From NCBI GenBank assembly GCA_030248065.1, contig JASAMV010002428.1, positions 1 through 64,000 on the forward strand: a DNA stretch of 64,000 nucleotides. The letters are read 5' to 3'. The translations under genes and the position numbers were made by a program. Below are positions 23,453-36,300 of the stretch, piece after piece. Position 1 is the first letter of the stretch. Each line of letters starts with the position of its first letter. Source of the stretch: Rhynchonema sp. JSB1_4. Its lineage: Eukaryota; Nematoda; Chromadorea; Monhysterida; Xyalidae. Below the pieces are notes generated by a model. The model was not told the origin of the DNA. It saw only the letters and a list, made by a program, of their open reading frames with translations, and searched no databases.

Positions 23453-23710
23453 TATAGTAAATTTCTAATTTCGTTGCCTCATATGTACATTTTTACAGAC
23501 GCAGGGAAACTCCCGTTCGAAGTCGAGGCAGGCAACAAGCTCAACGCACAGCCAACAAGCCACGCAGCTGGCGTGAGTGCATTTCGAATGTTTCAGTCAC
23601 ACAAGCTGTGTGTGCCAGCTGCGTGGCGTGTTGCCTGTCTCGACTTCGAACGGCAGTTTCCCTGCGTCTGTAAAAATGCATGAGGCAACGAAATTATGAA
23701 ACTTAATATA
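23453..23710. mobile_element. TA-type MITE, GTAAATTTC..TTCGTTGCC family (copy 1)
   Basis: The arms are complementary over ~110 bp each: TTTCGTTGCCTCAT, TTTTTACAGACGCAGGGAAA and GTTCGAAGTCGAG occur on the left and, reversed, on the right. TA flanks both ends. The outer ends match the second family member at 56844-57085 (TATAGTAAATTTC, then TTCGTTGCC). Confidence 0.75.
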
Positions 23711-24727
23711 CCAGACAAGCCAATGGCACCGGCAATAGACTGCCCGGTTTAGCTGGTCTTATGCAAAATCACCTGCTCTTTGATCAATATAAACCGGACT
23801 GGGTTCCACCAATGTCGCTTTTTTGACACCTCGCCATCTGTTGTGAAGATAGGCTGAAACGATGGCACAAACAGTATGTATACATGCTCATAGACGTGCT
23901 ATGTGCATGAAATCCGCGAAATTATTTAGGAGCACCCAATGCTTGTGTGTCATTCTTTTTCTATGCGTGCCAAGTTTGCAATCAACGTCATCAAACAGCA
24001 ACTCACAATGGCCTATGGGTAGGTAGCTGCGATTATTGTTATTGGCAAAATCACATGAAAAAACGCATTACGCGCCCACACAAAACCATGAGATGCACTA
24101 AAGTGGGCTTATTTGACAGAGGTCAACACACGGTGTCAAACCACTTCGTCAACTCACTTTGTAGAGTCGTCAACTGAATGCAGAATACCGTGTATTATTT
24201 CTCGCGCTCACTCGGGGTTGCTGTGAGTTGATGAAGTGATTCGACCACTTGAGTTGAAGACTGTGCTATTAGCCCTAAATTGTAAAAAAAATATTGACTT
24301 TCCTTGATGTGTTGTTTGGCGCACACACACACCAGTTTCGAAACTATATATTGCCGCCATGTTAAAACACGTAGAAAGTTATTGGGAGGAACTGAGAAAG
24401 TTCGCACATCAAAAGTGCAAATACAATGTATATGCATCAGAATAATTTGAATTGTGCACGTGCTACACATGAAGGTTCATATTTGACGCAATATTGCGCA
24501 CCTTCAGCGATAAAAAGTCGTGAACTTTGCGTAATTTAATTTCCTGTTATTTGAAACGTCTGTGTTTTTATGAAATGTTTAGTTAATTGTGAGGTGTGTG
24601 GGACATTTAGTTAGTTGGGGTGAATCATTTTACGTCCCCAGCTACAGAAGCGTTCATTAAATTGAACGCTTAACAATCCCCAACAATAATCTCGTACTGT
24701 CCGCTTTGATCGCGCAAGTTTACAAAA

Positions 24728-27700
24728 ATGTTGGTGGTAACGAAATTGGTGACCTGTTTGATACCGACCTTGGTCTTTGTGGATGCCGACAAGGTAAACA
24801 TAAAGATGACGTATCGTATACATATGTATATAAAATATAGTTTTTGTCCAATGCAGTTGCTTTTTCTTCATGTGAGTTCACAAGATTGCTGAGATCTGAT
24901 GAGGCCTGTTAAGCAAGCTGTCAAAAAGAAAAAACATGCAAATGACAGCCAAAGACTGGCAACAACCTCAAAAATTTTTTCAATAAAATGCAGCTCAAAA
25001 TCCTGTCGAACGAAGAATTGTTTATTTAAACGCGATTTCTTGGAACGACTCCATTCCAACTCAGCCAGTTTCAGTGGGTCAACAAGAATGTGCCGGACGT
25101 CGAAACGAGTCTGACCGCGTCCGATTTCAAACGAGGCGAATTTGTGACGGCGACGGAGGATGATGATGAAAGCGAGAGTTTCGATTCGCCCGACCTCTAT
25201 AACAGGGACAAATTCGAGGGCGATATCGCCAATCGGGGACTGAACAAAGACAATGTCGAGGCCTTCCAGTGAGCGGATACCATTATCATTCCAAACGAGA
25301 TTAATGAACGACCTAAATACAATTATTTTTATTTTAATATTCTTTTTAAATTGTCATATGATGAAGGCATCACGAGAAAAATGTTGGTGAGCTTCAAAGA
25401 CGGGCACATTCTGCTAGACTTGTGGCGTGTTGCCGTTTTGCCCCCAACATCACCACGTCCCAATGTGGTAACCAGAGCCATACGTACACCTCAACAATGA
25501 AATGATCAACAGAACTCCCCGTACTTTATCGATCCACCAGGTGATGAAAAATGGTCGTGCGCCAGCAAAACATTCCTGACCCTGTGAACTGTCGGCACTC
25601 AAAGGCAACACAGGTCGTTGAACGCAAGATGACCCCTGCAGTGTGCGCATAATGTTCCCTTTTGTGCAGGACAACCGGCTACTACCTGCCACCGACGAAG
25701 GAGGAGATACGCAACCCGGGACTGGCGCAGAACGCCATTCGCAGTTCGTATCTCATGTGGCCGAACGGCGAAATACCGTACACACTGTCGAGTCAGTACT
25801 CGTCCAGAAGGTCGGATTTTTGACTAATCATGTTGTTAAATGACCCAAGATCTTTTTTAAATATTTTTCACATCCGTTTCCAGTCGAGCAGTCATAGCGT
25901 CAGCGATGGACGAATATTCGAAACGGACCTGTATCAAATTTGTGCCTCGTAACCGACATCGAGATTATGTGTCGATCATACCCGACTCCGGATGCTACTC
26001 ACTCGTCGGCAAAAACGGTAAAAGCCACGATAATAACTGTCTAAGCCCATAGACTGGTGGGGCCATTTCGCACCTCACGCGCCCCCCCGCGCCCCCCCGC
26101 GCCCCCATGTATTTGATGTAAAACGAGTTCCGTGCGGTAAAACGGCCAAATTACAGGGTGTGTTTTAATTTTCGGCGGGAAAAGTATGCGCACCCCGCGC
26201 TCCTTTTCTGCTGTTAGGCCCATCCCGCGCCCCTTTTCTAGTGTAGCCTGCCTGGCTGGCGCTGCTGCTCAGTCTGCATATAAGTCAAGGCCCAGCCCGT
26301 GCACATAAGTGAAAGACCCGCCCGCGCCCCTCTTCCTATCATCCCCACCCAGGTAGCACGGATCTCTGCTGCGTGTAGAACTGCTGCGCATCCTACAAGC
26401 GCCCGTCTTGGAGCCGGCTAGACCTAGGTTGCATGGATCCCCCTCTTCCGTTCATGTTTAGGATACCGCAACATTTATGAACACACCTTCATTCAGAACA
26501 GATAGTTAAGTTACAGTTAGCTAAGTTATAGTTTATGTTTTTTGGCACATAATATTAATGAACTTTTCGCGTAAACATTTATGAACACAGCTTCATTCAG
26601 AACAGATAGTTAGGTAACAGTTAGCTAAGTTATAGTTTATGTTTTTTGGCACATAACATTAATGAACTTTTCGTGTAAACATTTATGAACACAGCTTCAT
26701 TCAGAACAGATAGTTAAGTTACCGTTAAACAATTTATAGTTAACTTTTTTGCACATAACATTTACGAACTTTCCGTCTGAACATTTATTAACCCAGCTTC
26801 ATGCACAACAGGTAGTTAAGTTACCGTTAAACTATTTATAGTTAACTTTTTTTACATATAACATTTATGAACTTTCCGTCTGAACATTTATTAACCCAGC
26901 TTCATTCACAACAGGTAGTTAAGTTACCGTTAAACTATTTATAGTTAACATTTTTTTACATATAACATTTATGAACTTTCCGTCTGAACATTTATTAACC
27001 CAGCTTCATTCACAATCAAAGCGACACAACACACCACCACATGTGCCACCGAAACGGCGGAGCGTTTCGAGCACATCAACCGGCGGATTTCCGTGTGATG
27101 TGTCATCGTCCAACCATGAGCGAAATTGCGGCAGTTTATGTTCCGCCACATCGAGGCCACTGTCTGAAAAATGGCACATGGTGTTTGGTACCGTATTGTC
27201 GGAAATAGAACCCCCCCCATTAACTTACCCCCCATTAATTGAACCCCACCTAAATGGCTCGAAATAAAAAATAGAACCCCCCATTAATTAACCCACCCCC
27301 CATAAATAGAACAATTATTAACAATGATTTTTTTCGTCGGGGGGCCAAATGAAAAATATAACCCCCCAATTTTTAGCCCCCCCATAAATTGAAACCCCTA
27401 AAATGACCCCAGTGAAAAAACAGACCCCCCGGATTCTATTTCCAACAATACGGTATGGGCCCAGCCTGAGCGCTGCTGCCAGAGGTGGGAATCGGACCGG
27501 GTTACCTCGGCGCGGCCCGGCCCGGCCCGACAGTTCGGGCCGGGAAGTCCGGCCCGGCCCGGCCAGACTTGGAAAAAAGTCGGGCCGGCCCAGACTTTTT
27601 CTGATGATATTTTGAAGCAATTTTTTTGGTGCAAAAATTACTGTTTTTTGGTTTAAAAATACCTGATAATCATGGAAGTCGGTACTAGTTTGCAGAATCG

Positions 27701-30700
27701 CGAGCAATTTTGGCAAATTTAGCATAAAAAATCACGATTTTTTATTGAAATTCGATGATGTCGGGCCTTTTCGGGCCGGCCACCCCGGCCCGGCCCGACA
27801 TTCCGAAAAGTCGGCCCGGCCCGGCCCGATTCCCACCTCTGGCTGCTGCTAATCCCAGAGGTCGCAACCGGCCCGGCCCAAGTTCCCGGGGTCAGATTTT
27901 TAGCCCGATTTTCGTCACAATTTCCCAGGTTTTCCAGAAGGTGTTTTTTCGCGGAATAAAAACTGCTTTTAATAGAAAAGTCGCCAGATACACAAGCACA
28001 GATAACGAGAGAGACGTGTTTTGCGGGGGGGGGTTGGCAAAAAATCCCGGGAGGAATGGGGGGGGGCCAAAAAACCCGGGGGCGAGGCATGGGGGTGGCT
28101 GTGTCAGTTTACCGACCCAAATTTTTACACCATTCAGCGGTTTTTGGACAGTCAACAAGAAAAAACCTTTGTGTTTTCCAAACCTTTGTCGTTGCGACCA
28201 AAACGTCTGTTCGAGTCCATCTGCCGTCTCGGGCCTCGGGGCAGCGGTCCGTCGGTTGATACTAAGTGACTATGTCTTTTGTGAGACCATAGAGGGTTGG
28301 GTTGTGGCAGCCATTTAGGTGGGGATCAATTAATGGGGGGTAAGTTAATGGGGGGGTTCTATTTCCGACAATACGGTACCAAACACCATGTGCCATTTTT
28401 CAGACAGTGGCCTCGATGTGGCGGAACATAAACTGCCGCAATTTCGCTCATGGTTGGACGATGACACATCACACGGAAATCCGCCGGTTGATGTGCTCGA
28501 AACGCTCCGCCGTTTCGGTGGCACATGTGGTGGTGTGTTGTGTCGCTTTGATTGTGAATGAAGCTGGGTTAATAAATGTTCAGACGGAAAGTTCATAAAT
28601 GTGATATGTAAAAAAATGTTAACTATAAATAGTTTAACGGTAACTTAACTACATGTTGCGAATGAAGCTGGGTTAATAAATGTTCAGACGGAAAGTTCAT
28701 AAATGTTATATGTAAAAAAAGTTAACTATAAATAGTTTAACGGTAACTTAACTACCTGTTGTGCATGAAGCTGGGTTAATAAATGTTCAGACGGAAAGTT
28801 CGTAAATGTTATGTGCAAAAAAGTTAACTATAAATTGTTTAACGGTAACTTAACTATCTGTTCTGAATGAAGCTGTGTTCATAAATGTTTACACGAAAAG
28901 TTCATTAATGTTATGTGCCAAAAAACATAAACTATAACTTAGCTAACTGTTACCTAACTATCTGTTCTGAATGAAGCTGTGTTCATAAATGTTTACGCGA
29001 AAAGTTCATTAATATTATGTGCCAAAAAACATAAACTATAACTTAGCTAACTGTAACTTAACTATCTGTTCTGAATGAAGGTGTGTTCATAAATGTTGCG
29101 GTATCCTAAACATGAACGGAAGAGGGGGATCCATGCAACCTAGGTCTAGCCGGCTCCAAGACGGGCGCTTGTAGGATGCGCAGCAGTTCTACACGCAGCA
29201 GAGATCCGTGCTACCTGGGTGGGGATGATAGGAAGAGGGGCGCGGGCGGGTCTTTCACTTATGTGCACGGGCTGGGCCTTGACTTATATGCAGACTGAGC
29301 AGCAGCGCCAGCCAGGCAGGCTACACTAGAAAAGGGGCGCGGGATGGGCCTAACAGCAGAAAAGGAGCGCGGGGTGCGCATACTTTTCCCGCCGAAAATT
29401 AAAACACACCCTGTAATTTGGCCGTTTTACCGCACGGAACTCGTTTTACATCAAATACATGGGGGCGCGGGGGGGCGTGAGGTGCGAAATGGCCCGGGTG
29501 GTGCTTGTGGCACGCATAACACGCATTCCATAACAATGACGGGTTTCGACTCCTGCTGTCTAACCCCTTGGTTTGCGCCCGTTGCCATCGTCAGAGACGA
29601 AGCATGGTTAGCAGAAATAGGCCTATAGGTGGATTGAAACATAAGGTTTCACAAGGTTTCACAGGAGACACCTTAGTACAATTTGACCACAACACACTTT
29701 GTACAAGTGCAGCACAAACACAAGCAACGCGGATATAAATAAATAACCATGTTTCGTTTTTAGTGGGCCAAAAGCCGGCCGGGACCTGACAAAAAATGCG
29801 ATTCATTACCCTCCAGGTGGTCGTCAGCCCCTGTCTCTAACCGGTGGTTGCATGGACAAAGGCATCGTCATTCATGAACTAATGCACACAGTTGGATTCT
29901 TCCACGAACAATCCCGACCGGACAGGGACAATCATATCGAGATACTTTGGGACAATATTGAACCGGGACTACGAGGTGCGTTACCCATGTATGGCTGTTT
30001 TGAGCGTTGCTTGTTCTTCCAAGACCAGATTTTGTCGATTTTTGCATCGGGAATATCAACCAATTGCCGTTTGCAGATCAATTCTCGAAATACAGCACAA
30101 GGAGAGTGCAGACGTTGGGCGCCGATTATGATTATGGTTAGGATGTACCTATCTGCGCGTTTGGTGTTTTCAAACAGGGTTCCGGCACCAAAGATTACGA
30201 CAATGTGGTAAAGAAAAAATTGGTCACATGCGATTTTGGCATCATGTAGAAAGATAAGAAATTTTGTGGTGCCACTAAGTTTCGACCACCGTAAAACTTA
30301 TTCCCACACCTAAACTGAACAGCTTTTACGCTGATTTTTACAATTTTGACAACTGGGGCTATTGCATAAATCGCAGATAGATCACATCCGATCTGATCCG
30401 ATCACAGCAAGTTTACTGACATCGCTCCAACGTGCCTGCTCAAACTGCTAGGTTCGATCATGCACTACGGCGCGACGGCGTTCACACGCAACGGTCGTGC
30501 GACGATCATACCGAAACGCAGCGGAGCCAGACTCGGCCAACGACGAGGGTTTAGCGACATCGACGTTTACAAGATCAACAAGCTGTACGAATGCAATGCA
30601 CCGTCAGGTATGCGTGATGTATAGAAATAAGATGGGCAATTGAGCAGGGCTGCCTATGCCAACCGTGCCTGATATGTATGTACTATAAGTGCGGTAATGT

Positions 30701-32717
30701 TGGTCTGTTTCGCCCTGCTTTCGCAGACGACTCAGGCGCCAGGGCTCGTTAGTGCGAACGCCTCTGGCAAATTCGCCTCCAAAAAGCCCCGCCAGCAGAT
30801 CTTATTGCTGAGCTGTAACATCACTGCGTGCAAACTCACCAACAAAGTTTCGTCACATCTGCGTGCAGGCATATCAAGGGCAAAAAGCGACCACAAGCGG
30901 TGCACCTACTGCTCTCAATAGTTTCTTTTGTTCACTTTCAATGCACTTCATTTGTATCGCTGACGGGCAGACGTGAGTTGTGAAATATGATTTGCCCGTG
31001 TTATGAGGTGGAAACAAAGTAATAGCGCCATGTTACTGTATACATTCTTTGTGTCCCAGGCAAAAAGATTTTTATCGCCAAATGAGAGTCGATGGCTCTT
31101 GTTTGTAAGTTTTCCCGAATAAGAGCCCACCTGGGCTCTTTATTAGGAGGGCTGTTATTCTGAAACATCCAGTACAAGAAGCAGCTGCACGACACTTTTT
31201 TCACTGTTTTCGCTCCGTGCCACAATTGCACGCCAGTTTCAACGCACACCTTCCTTTCCATATTCCCCCCTTTTCATTTCGGCTTTGAAATTCACGTCTT
31301 TCGCACACAAATCCTTTGATGTGCTTTCAAGGCAATGGTCATACAATCGGACCACAAGTGACGCAGGCCCCGTCCACCAGATGGACCCCACGATCCACGA
31401 CCTGGTACCCGACGAGACCAACAAATGGACCGACTTGGGGACCGACGCCCGATCACAGACGTTGCCGGGATCGGTCGCAGGATTGTTACTTTCTCGAGAG
31501 CATGGGCATTTGCGAGTCACGCAATCGGCGACACTGTCCGCTCACGTGTGGACTGTGCGAAGATGGTTGGCATCATAGGGCGATTTACGATTAATTCGGT
31601 TCACTTTATGCATAATCGCTGTCGTGCACTGCTCTTTTTCTATATTTGCTATCATTCACCACATTTGCACGTCTGACTGGAAAATTTAACGTTTTAGGAT
31701 TCCGGGAAAAGCGCGTTCCATTATGTTAGCCAAGGCTGCACCAAGGTTTGAAAAATGGCCAACTGGAACTCGTGGACCAAAAACTTTCGTTCAATCTCTG
31801 AGTTCAGCTTTCAATCTATGAAACAGCATCGCACAAAACTAAAGTACATTATATACTCTAAGCGGGTCCACAAGAACAAAAACAACTTTAGTACGCGTTA
31901 AAATCGTCGAACCATAGCTCCGTTGGTAGAGCATTGCGGTGACGTTATTCGAAGGTCTGGGGGTTCGAGTTCTCTTTGTTCGCAATTATTTCTTCACTGC
32001 TATATGTTTGTCGACGCAACGACATTGATTGTAGTGGGTCCATTGCAACATCATCATTCTCAGGCAACAGTGGCGGCGGCAGTGGCCGCGTGCGACCAGT
32101 CCGCCCGGTCACAAGTCGTCCGTCGACGGGCAATGGCGGTGGTCGCGGCGGACAATGCGAGGACAAACGAAGCGACTGCAGCTTCCTCGACCAATTGTTC
32201 GAGTATTGTTCGTCCCAGCGACGCAGCAGCTACATGGCACGCAACTGTCCGATGACTTGTGGTCTATGTGGAGGCGGGGGATCATCCGGCAACGGCCGTG
32301 GCGGCAGTGGGTCGTCAGGTATGCTGCCTGATCGTTTTTCTCTCATTTTTTGCCTGTACTGCTGGCGAATTTCGAACTTTTTGAACTGAAAAACACTAAA
32401 TAAGTCCGGTTCTGGTTATTTACCTTACGATCTATAATCAAATTTAGACAGAATTAGACTAAATCGATAGACTCCTGCTCGCGTGGAAAGTAATCTGAAT
32501 TTAGTAGGGAAACATGACAACGCCTCAGGTTAATTTTTTCTGGAATTCTGATAGTTTCGAACACGACAATTGAGATCTTTATAAAACTCGCTACCTTTCA
32601 GGCTCATCCAGAGGATGCACCGACGAGGCGAACGCCTGTTGGTTAATGGCCAAACTGGATCTTTGTGCCGAAATAGGCGAATCGATGGGCTGTGGTCTCT
32701 CTTGTGGACTTTGTTAA
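24728..32717 (+). CDS. Astacin metalloprotease with three C-terminal ShKT domains (NAS type)
   Basis: Ten exons: 24728-24793, 25075-25268, 25670-25810, 25884-26017, 29817-29975, 30077-30136, 30452-30607, 31359-31565, 32064-32318, 32602-32717. All phases join, giving 495 residues. The order is a signal peptide (MLVVTKLVTCLIPTLVFVDA), an acidic propeptide (exon 2), the astacin domain from about AIRSSYLMWPNGEIPYT, the zinc site HELMHTVGFFHEQSRPDRD, the Met-turn SIMHYG, and the end of the domain at KLYEC. A Pro/Thr/Arg-rich linker follows, then three six-cysteine ShKT modules (one per exon in exons 8-10), the last ending at the stop. Gly-rich linkers separate the ShKT modules. This is the layout of secreted nematode NAS proteases that act on cuticle or extracellular proteins. 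Intron 4 is 3.8 kb because of a foldback transposon. The start of exon 8 was chosen by phase: the nearer AG at 31366 breaks the frame. Confidence 0.9.
27189..27455. mobile_element. TACCGTATTGTCGGAAATAG-ended repeat
   Basis: It begins TACCGTATTGTCGGAAATAG and ends with the complement (CTATTTCCAACAATACGGTA) at 27455; a third copy of the end lies at 28359-28378. C-rich tracts (ACCCCCC) fill the interior. The left end overlaps the inner part of the foldback arm, so the end may belong either to a 267-bp unit or to a 1.19-kb unit reaching 28378. Confidence 0.5.
27480..27841. mobile_element. Non-autonomous hAT-type element with perfect 8-bp duplication
   Basis: The ends are CAGAGGTGGGAATCGG and, reversed on the right, the same sequence; the hAT consensus begins CAG-G-TGGG. 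The octamer GCTGCTGC flanks both sides (27472-27479 and 27842-27849). The subterminal regions are built from GGCCCGGCCCG runs. It lies in the centre of the foldback element, so it inserted later. Similar GGCCCGG-rich DNA occurs at 60700-60790. Confidence 0.85.
31908..31983 (+). ncRNA. Decayed tRNA-like sequence in an astacin intron
   Basis: Box A (TAGCTCCGTTGG) and box B (GGTTCGAGTTC) are recognisable, the D arm (GCTC...GAGC) is intact, and CGAACCA could pair with TTTGTTCG as an acceptor stem. No anticodon stem forms. It is probably another copy of the tRNA-derived repeat at 19013-19095. Confidence 0.35.
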
Positions 32718-33357
32718 TTTGATTATCACTTGAGTAGGTATATGCTTTGTTGTTGTAAATAAATGTTCCCAAAATGACGGGTTTCATATGAAACTGGTTT
32801 GTTAAAACGTGTGAATTTTTGTCATTCTGCACACCTCGGTAAAAGTGCATCTGCATTTTGACTATTGTTGTTACCTATATAGTAACTACTGACACTATAC
32901 CCACTAACGTGACTCACACTTTTTTCATGCTCTGGCAAAGGCAATACTCATCTTTGTTTGTTAGCAACGCCACTCCAATTTGGGCTTCTCGCTTGGTGTG
33001 CCGCTGGGACCAGCAACCGGGAAGCCCGTGCTGTCACTTGAGCGCTGGTTTTTTCCAGAACACACACTAAACAACAATGCTTTTGTCACCTGTTCGTTAA
33101 CTTGCATTTTTTAGTCCACTTTAGCTGTCTAATGTAGCATAAATTATGTACTCCTGTTGACCTGCCTGTCAACGGTTGTCAAGTGGTTCATTGTGTGTGT
33201 GTGTGTGCAAGCTAATTATCGCTTTTTTAGTGTCGTCCAGCAACAAACTGACTTAAGTACATTCATTTTTTTGCATACGCACAGAAATGTTAGCTTGAAC
33301 AACTTCCAGAATGAACGTTTGAAATGCCCGAATAATAACCTTCTGATAAACACTGCA
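32718..33357 (+). other. Astacin 3' end and upstream region of the repeat-protein gene
   Basis: AATAAA at 32758-32763 lies 41 bases past the astacin stop and is the likely polyadenylation signal. The rest, about 600 bp to the next ATG on the same strand, contains a short (GT)n tract near 33192 and no gene. Its shortness fits either an independent promoter or trans-splicing, which cannot be told from sequence. Confidence 0.6.
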
Positions 33358-36300
33358 ATGAAGCTCGTGGACACTTCAATCTCGGTAGTGTCCCTATTAA
33401 CGATCCAGTGTTTCGTCAGTGTCGCGCAGGTATGTTCATTCATTTCTATGTTTCTCACCAAACTGAGAACAGAACAGCTGAACACAGCATGTTTGATGTT
33501 TCTATGCCACATGCGACTATGGGACTTAAGGTTGTACTTTGACAGGCCAGACAACGTTTCAAGCCGGACGACGCTGAAGTTTCGTGTCCCACCGGCTACA
33601 TATTCTGCTTGGAGCGCTTCGAATGCGTTCTCGACGTATCAGATAGTTTCATCGAAAACGCCGACTGTGGTGGGCAGCCGGGTCACGGCGGAGGTGGTGC
33701 CGTGGTCGACCTGGTTGATGGGGATTTCAGCTGTCCTCCGGGAACGGTGAGCAAACATCATTCCACTTTTTGTTTGAATTTTGCCAGTTGTCAGTTCAGC
33801 TTTTGAAATTTTGCAGTACTTCTGCTTCGAAACCTTCTCATGCGTCACTGATTGTAATCACGGAAACGCTGGCGCGTCGGGTGGGCGTGGCATCGGCGGC
33901 AGCGGCAATATCGGAAGCGGGATTAATGGAGGAGCTGACGGCTCATTGACGGGATCGGGAGGAGGCGCAAGCTCAGCGACGGGCGGAGTTGAGACCAACG
34001 GTGGAAGTCAAGGAGGAGGAGGAGGCTTCGGAATCGGAACATCAGGTGGAGGTGGCATAAGCGGAGGAGTAAATGGAGCCACTGGAGGCTCGGGAGGAGT
34101 GGACATACACGGCGGAACTGGGAACCAAGACGGCCGTGGCGGATTTGTATGGCCATGGAATCCATCGGGTGGCACATCCGGAGGCAGTGGATCTATTGGA
34201 GGTGGCGTGGAAACAGGGACAGTAATTGGAGGAGGTGGAAACTCGGCAAGTGGTGGAGTTGACATCAGCGGCGGAAGTCAAGGAGGAGGTTTCGGAATTG
34301 AAACGTCAGGTGGAGTCGGAGTAAAAGGGGGAGCGAGCGGAGCAAAAGGAGGATCAGGAGGCATGAACATTCATGGAGGGACAGGTGGATCAGGTGCTTT
34401 TGTGCGGCCATCGAATCCATCAGGTCCCAGTCTGCCCTCGGGTAGCATCAATGGTGCTGTGAGCATTGCCCAACCGAACATTCAAAACGGCAACGTTGAA
34501 GGTGGCATATCCATTATCGGTCCCAGTCTTCCCCCTGGTGGCGTCAACGGTGGGGTGAACATCGCGCCACCGAACGTTCCCAACGGCAACATTGACGGGG
34601 ATATATCTGTTAACGGGCCCAGTCTGCCTTCCGGTGGCATCAACGGAGGGGTGAACATCGCGCCACCGAACATTCCCAACGGCAACATTGACGGGGAGAT
34701 ATCTGTTAACGGGCCCAGTCTGCCTTCCGGTGGCATCAACGGAGGGGTGAACATCGCGCCACCGAACGTTCCCAACGGCAACATTGACGGCGAGGTATCT
34801 GTTAACGGGCCCAGTCTGCCTTCCGGTGGCATCAACGGAGGGGTGAACATCGCGCCACCGAACGTTCCCAACGGCAACATTGACGGGGAGATATCTGTTA
34901 ACGGGCCCAGTCTGCCTTCCGGTGGCATCAACGGAGGGGTGAACATCGCGCCACCGAACATTCCCAACGGCAACATTGACGGCGAGATATCTGTTAACGG
35001 GCCCAGTCTGCCTTCTAGTGGCATCAACGGAGGGGTGAACATCGCGCCACCGAACGTTCCCAACGGCAACGTTGACGGCGAGATATCTGTTAACGGGCCC
35101 AGTCTGCCTTCTAGTGGCATCAACGGAGGGGTGAACATCGCGCCACCGAACGTTCCCAACGGCAACATTGACGGCGAGATATCTGTTAACGGGCCCAGTC
35201 TGCCTTCTGGTGGCATCAACGGAGGGGTGAACATCGCGCCCCCGAACGTTCCCAACGGCAACATTGACGGTGAGATATCTGTTAACGGGCCCAGTCTGCC
35301 TTCTGGTGGCATCAACGGAGGGGTGAACATCGCGCCACCGAACATTCCCAACGGCAACATTGACGGCGAGATATCTGTTAACGGGCCCAGTCTGCCTTCC
35401 AGTGGCATCAACGGAGGGGTGAACATCGCGCCACCGAACGTTCCCAACGGCAACATTGACGGCGAGATATCTGTTAACGGGCCCAGTCTGCCTTCTAGTG
35501 GCATCAACGGAGGGGTGAACATCGCGCCACCGAACGTTCCCAACGGCAACATTGACGGCGAGATATCTGTTAACGGGCCCGGTCTGCCTTCTGGTGGCAT
35601 CAACGGAGGGGTGAACATCGCGCCCCCGAACGTTCCCAACGGCAACATTGACGGTGAGATATCTGTTAACGGGCCCAGTCTGCCTTCTGGTGGCATCAAC
35701 GGAGGGGTGAACATCGCGCCACCGAACATTCCCAACGGCAACATTGACGGCGAGATATCTGTTAACGGGCCCAGTCTGCCTTCCAGTGGCATCAACGGAG
35801 GGGTGAACATCGCGCCCCCGAACGTTCCCAACGGCAACATTGACGGTGAGATATCTGTTAACGGGCCCAGTCTGCCTTCTGGTGGCATCAACGGAGGGGT
35901 GAACATCGCGCCACCGAACATTCCCAACGGCAACATTGACGGCGAGATATCTGTTAACGGGCCCAGTCTGCCTTCTGGTGGCATCAACGGAGGGGTGAAC
36001 ATCGCGCCCCCGAACGTTCCCAACGGCAACATTGACGGTGAGATATCTGTTAACGGGCCCAGTCTGCCTTCTGGTGGCATCAACGGAGGGGTGAACATCG
36101 CGCCACCGAACGTTCCCAACGGCAACATTGACGGCGAGATATCTGTTAACGGGCCCAGTCTGCCTTCCAGTGGCATCAACGGAGGGGTGAACATCGCGCC
36201 ACCGAACGTTCCCAACGGCAACATTGACGGCGAGATATCTGTTAACGGGCCTAGTCAGCCCTCAGGTAGCAATGGCGGCGTAAACGGCAACGTTGGAGGA

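Larger units (their letters stand above)
21821..24727. other. Intergenic region with two MITEs
   Basis: This lies between the divergently transcribed neuropeptide gene (-) and astacin (+) and should hold both promoters. No gene is supported within it. It contains inverted-repeat elements at 22072-22636 and 23453-23710 and a short CATACATACATA tract near 22935. Confidence 0.5.
26060..29495. mobile_element. 3.4-kb foldback element inside astacin intron 4
   Basis: Arms of about 1.2 kb (26060-27258 and 28309-29495) are nearly perfect reverse complements, starting GGGCCATTTCGCACCTCACG at both ends. Flanking octamers GACTGGTG and GGGTGGTG match at six of eight bases and may be a worn target duplication. 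Each arm contains about five tandem copies of a ~110-bp unit (AACATTTATGAACACAGCTT...CATAACATTAATGAACTT). The ~1.05-kb centre holds a hAT-type insertion at 27480-27841. No transposase frame is visible, so it is non-autonomous. Long tandem-repeat-bearing arms resemble FB/Galileo-type elements. The high arm identity suggests recent activity or gene conversion between arms. Confidence 0.85.

Noticed and set aside
25366..25388. A micro-exon in the astacin propeptide region
   Set aside because: Including it breaks the frame into the catalytic domain; direct joining of 25268 to 25670 is in phase.
27318..28318. Open frames of 120-190 codons in the foldback centre
   Set aside because: They read through GGCCCGG runs and C-tracts of mobile DNA; no transposase motif is visible.
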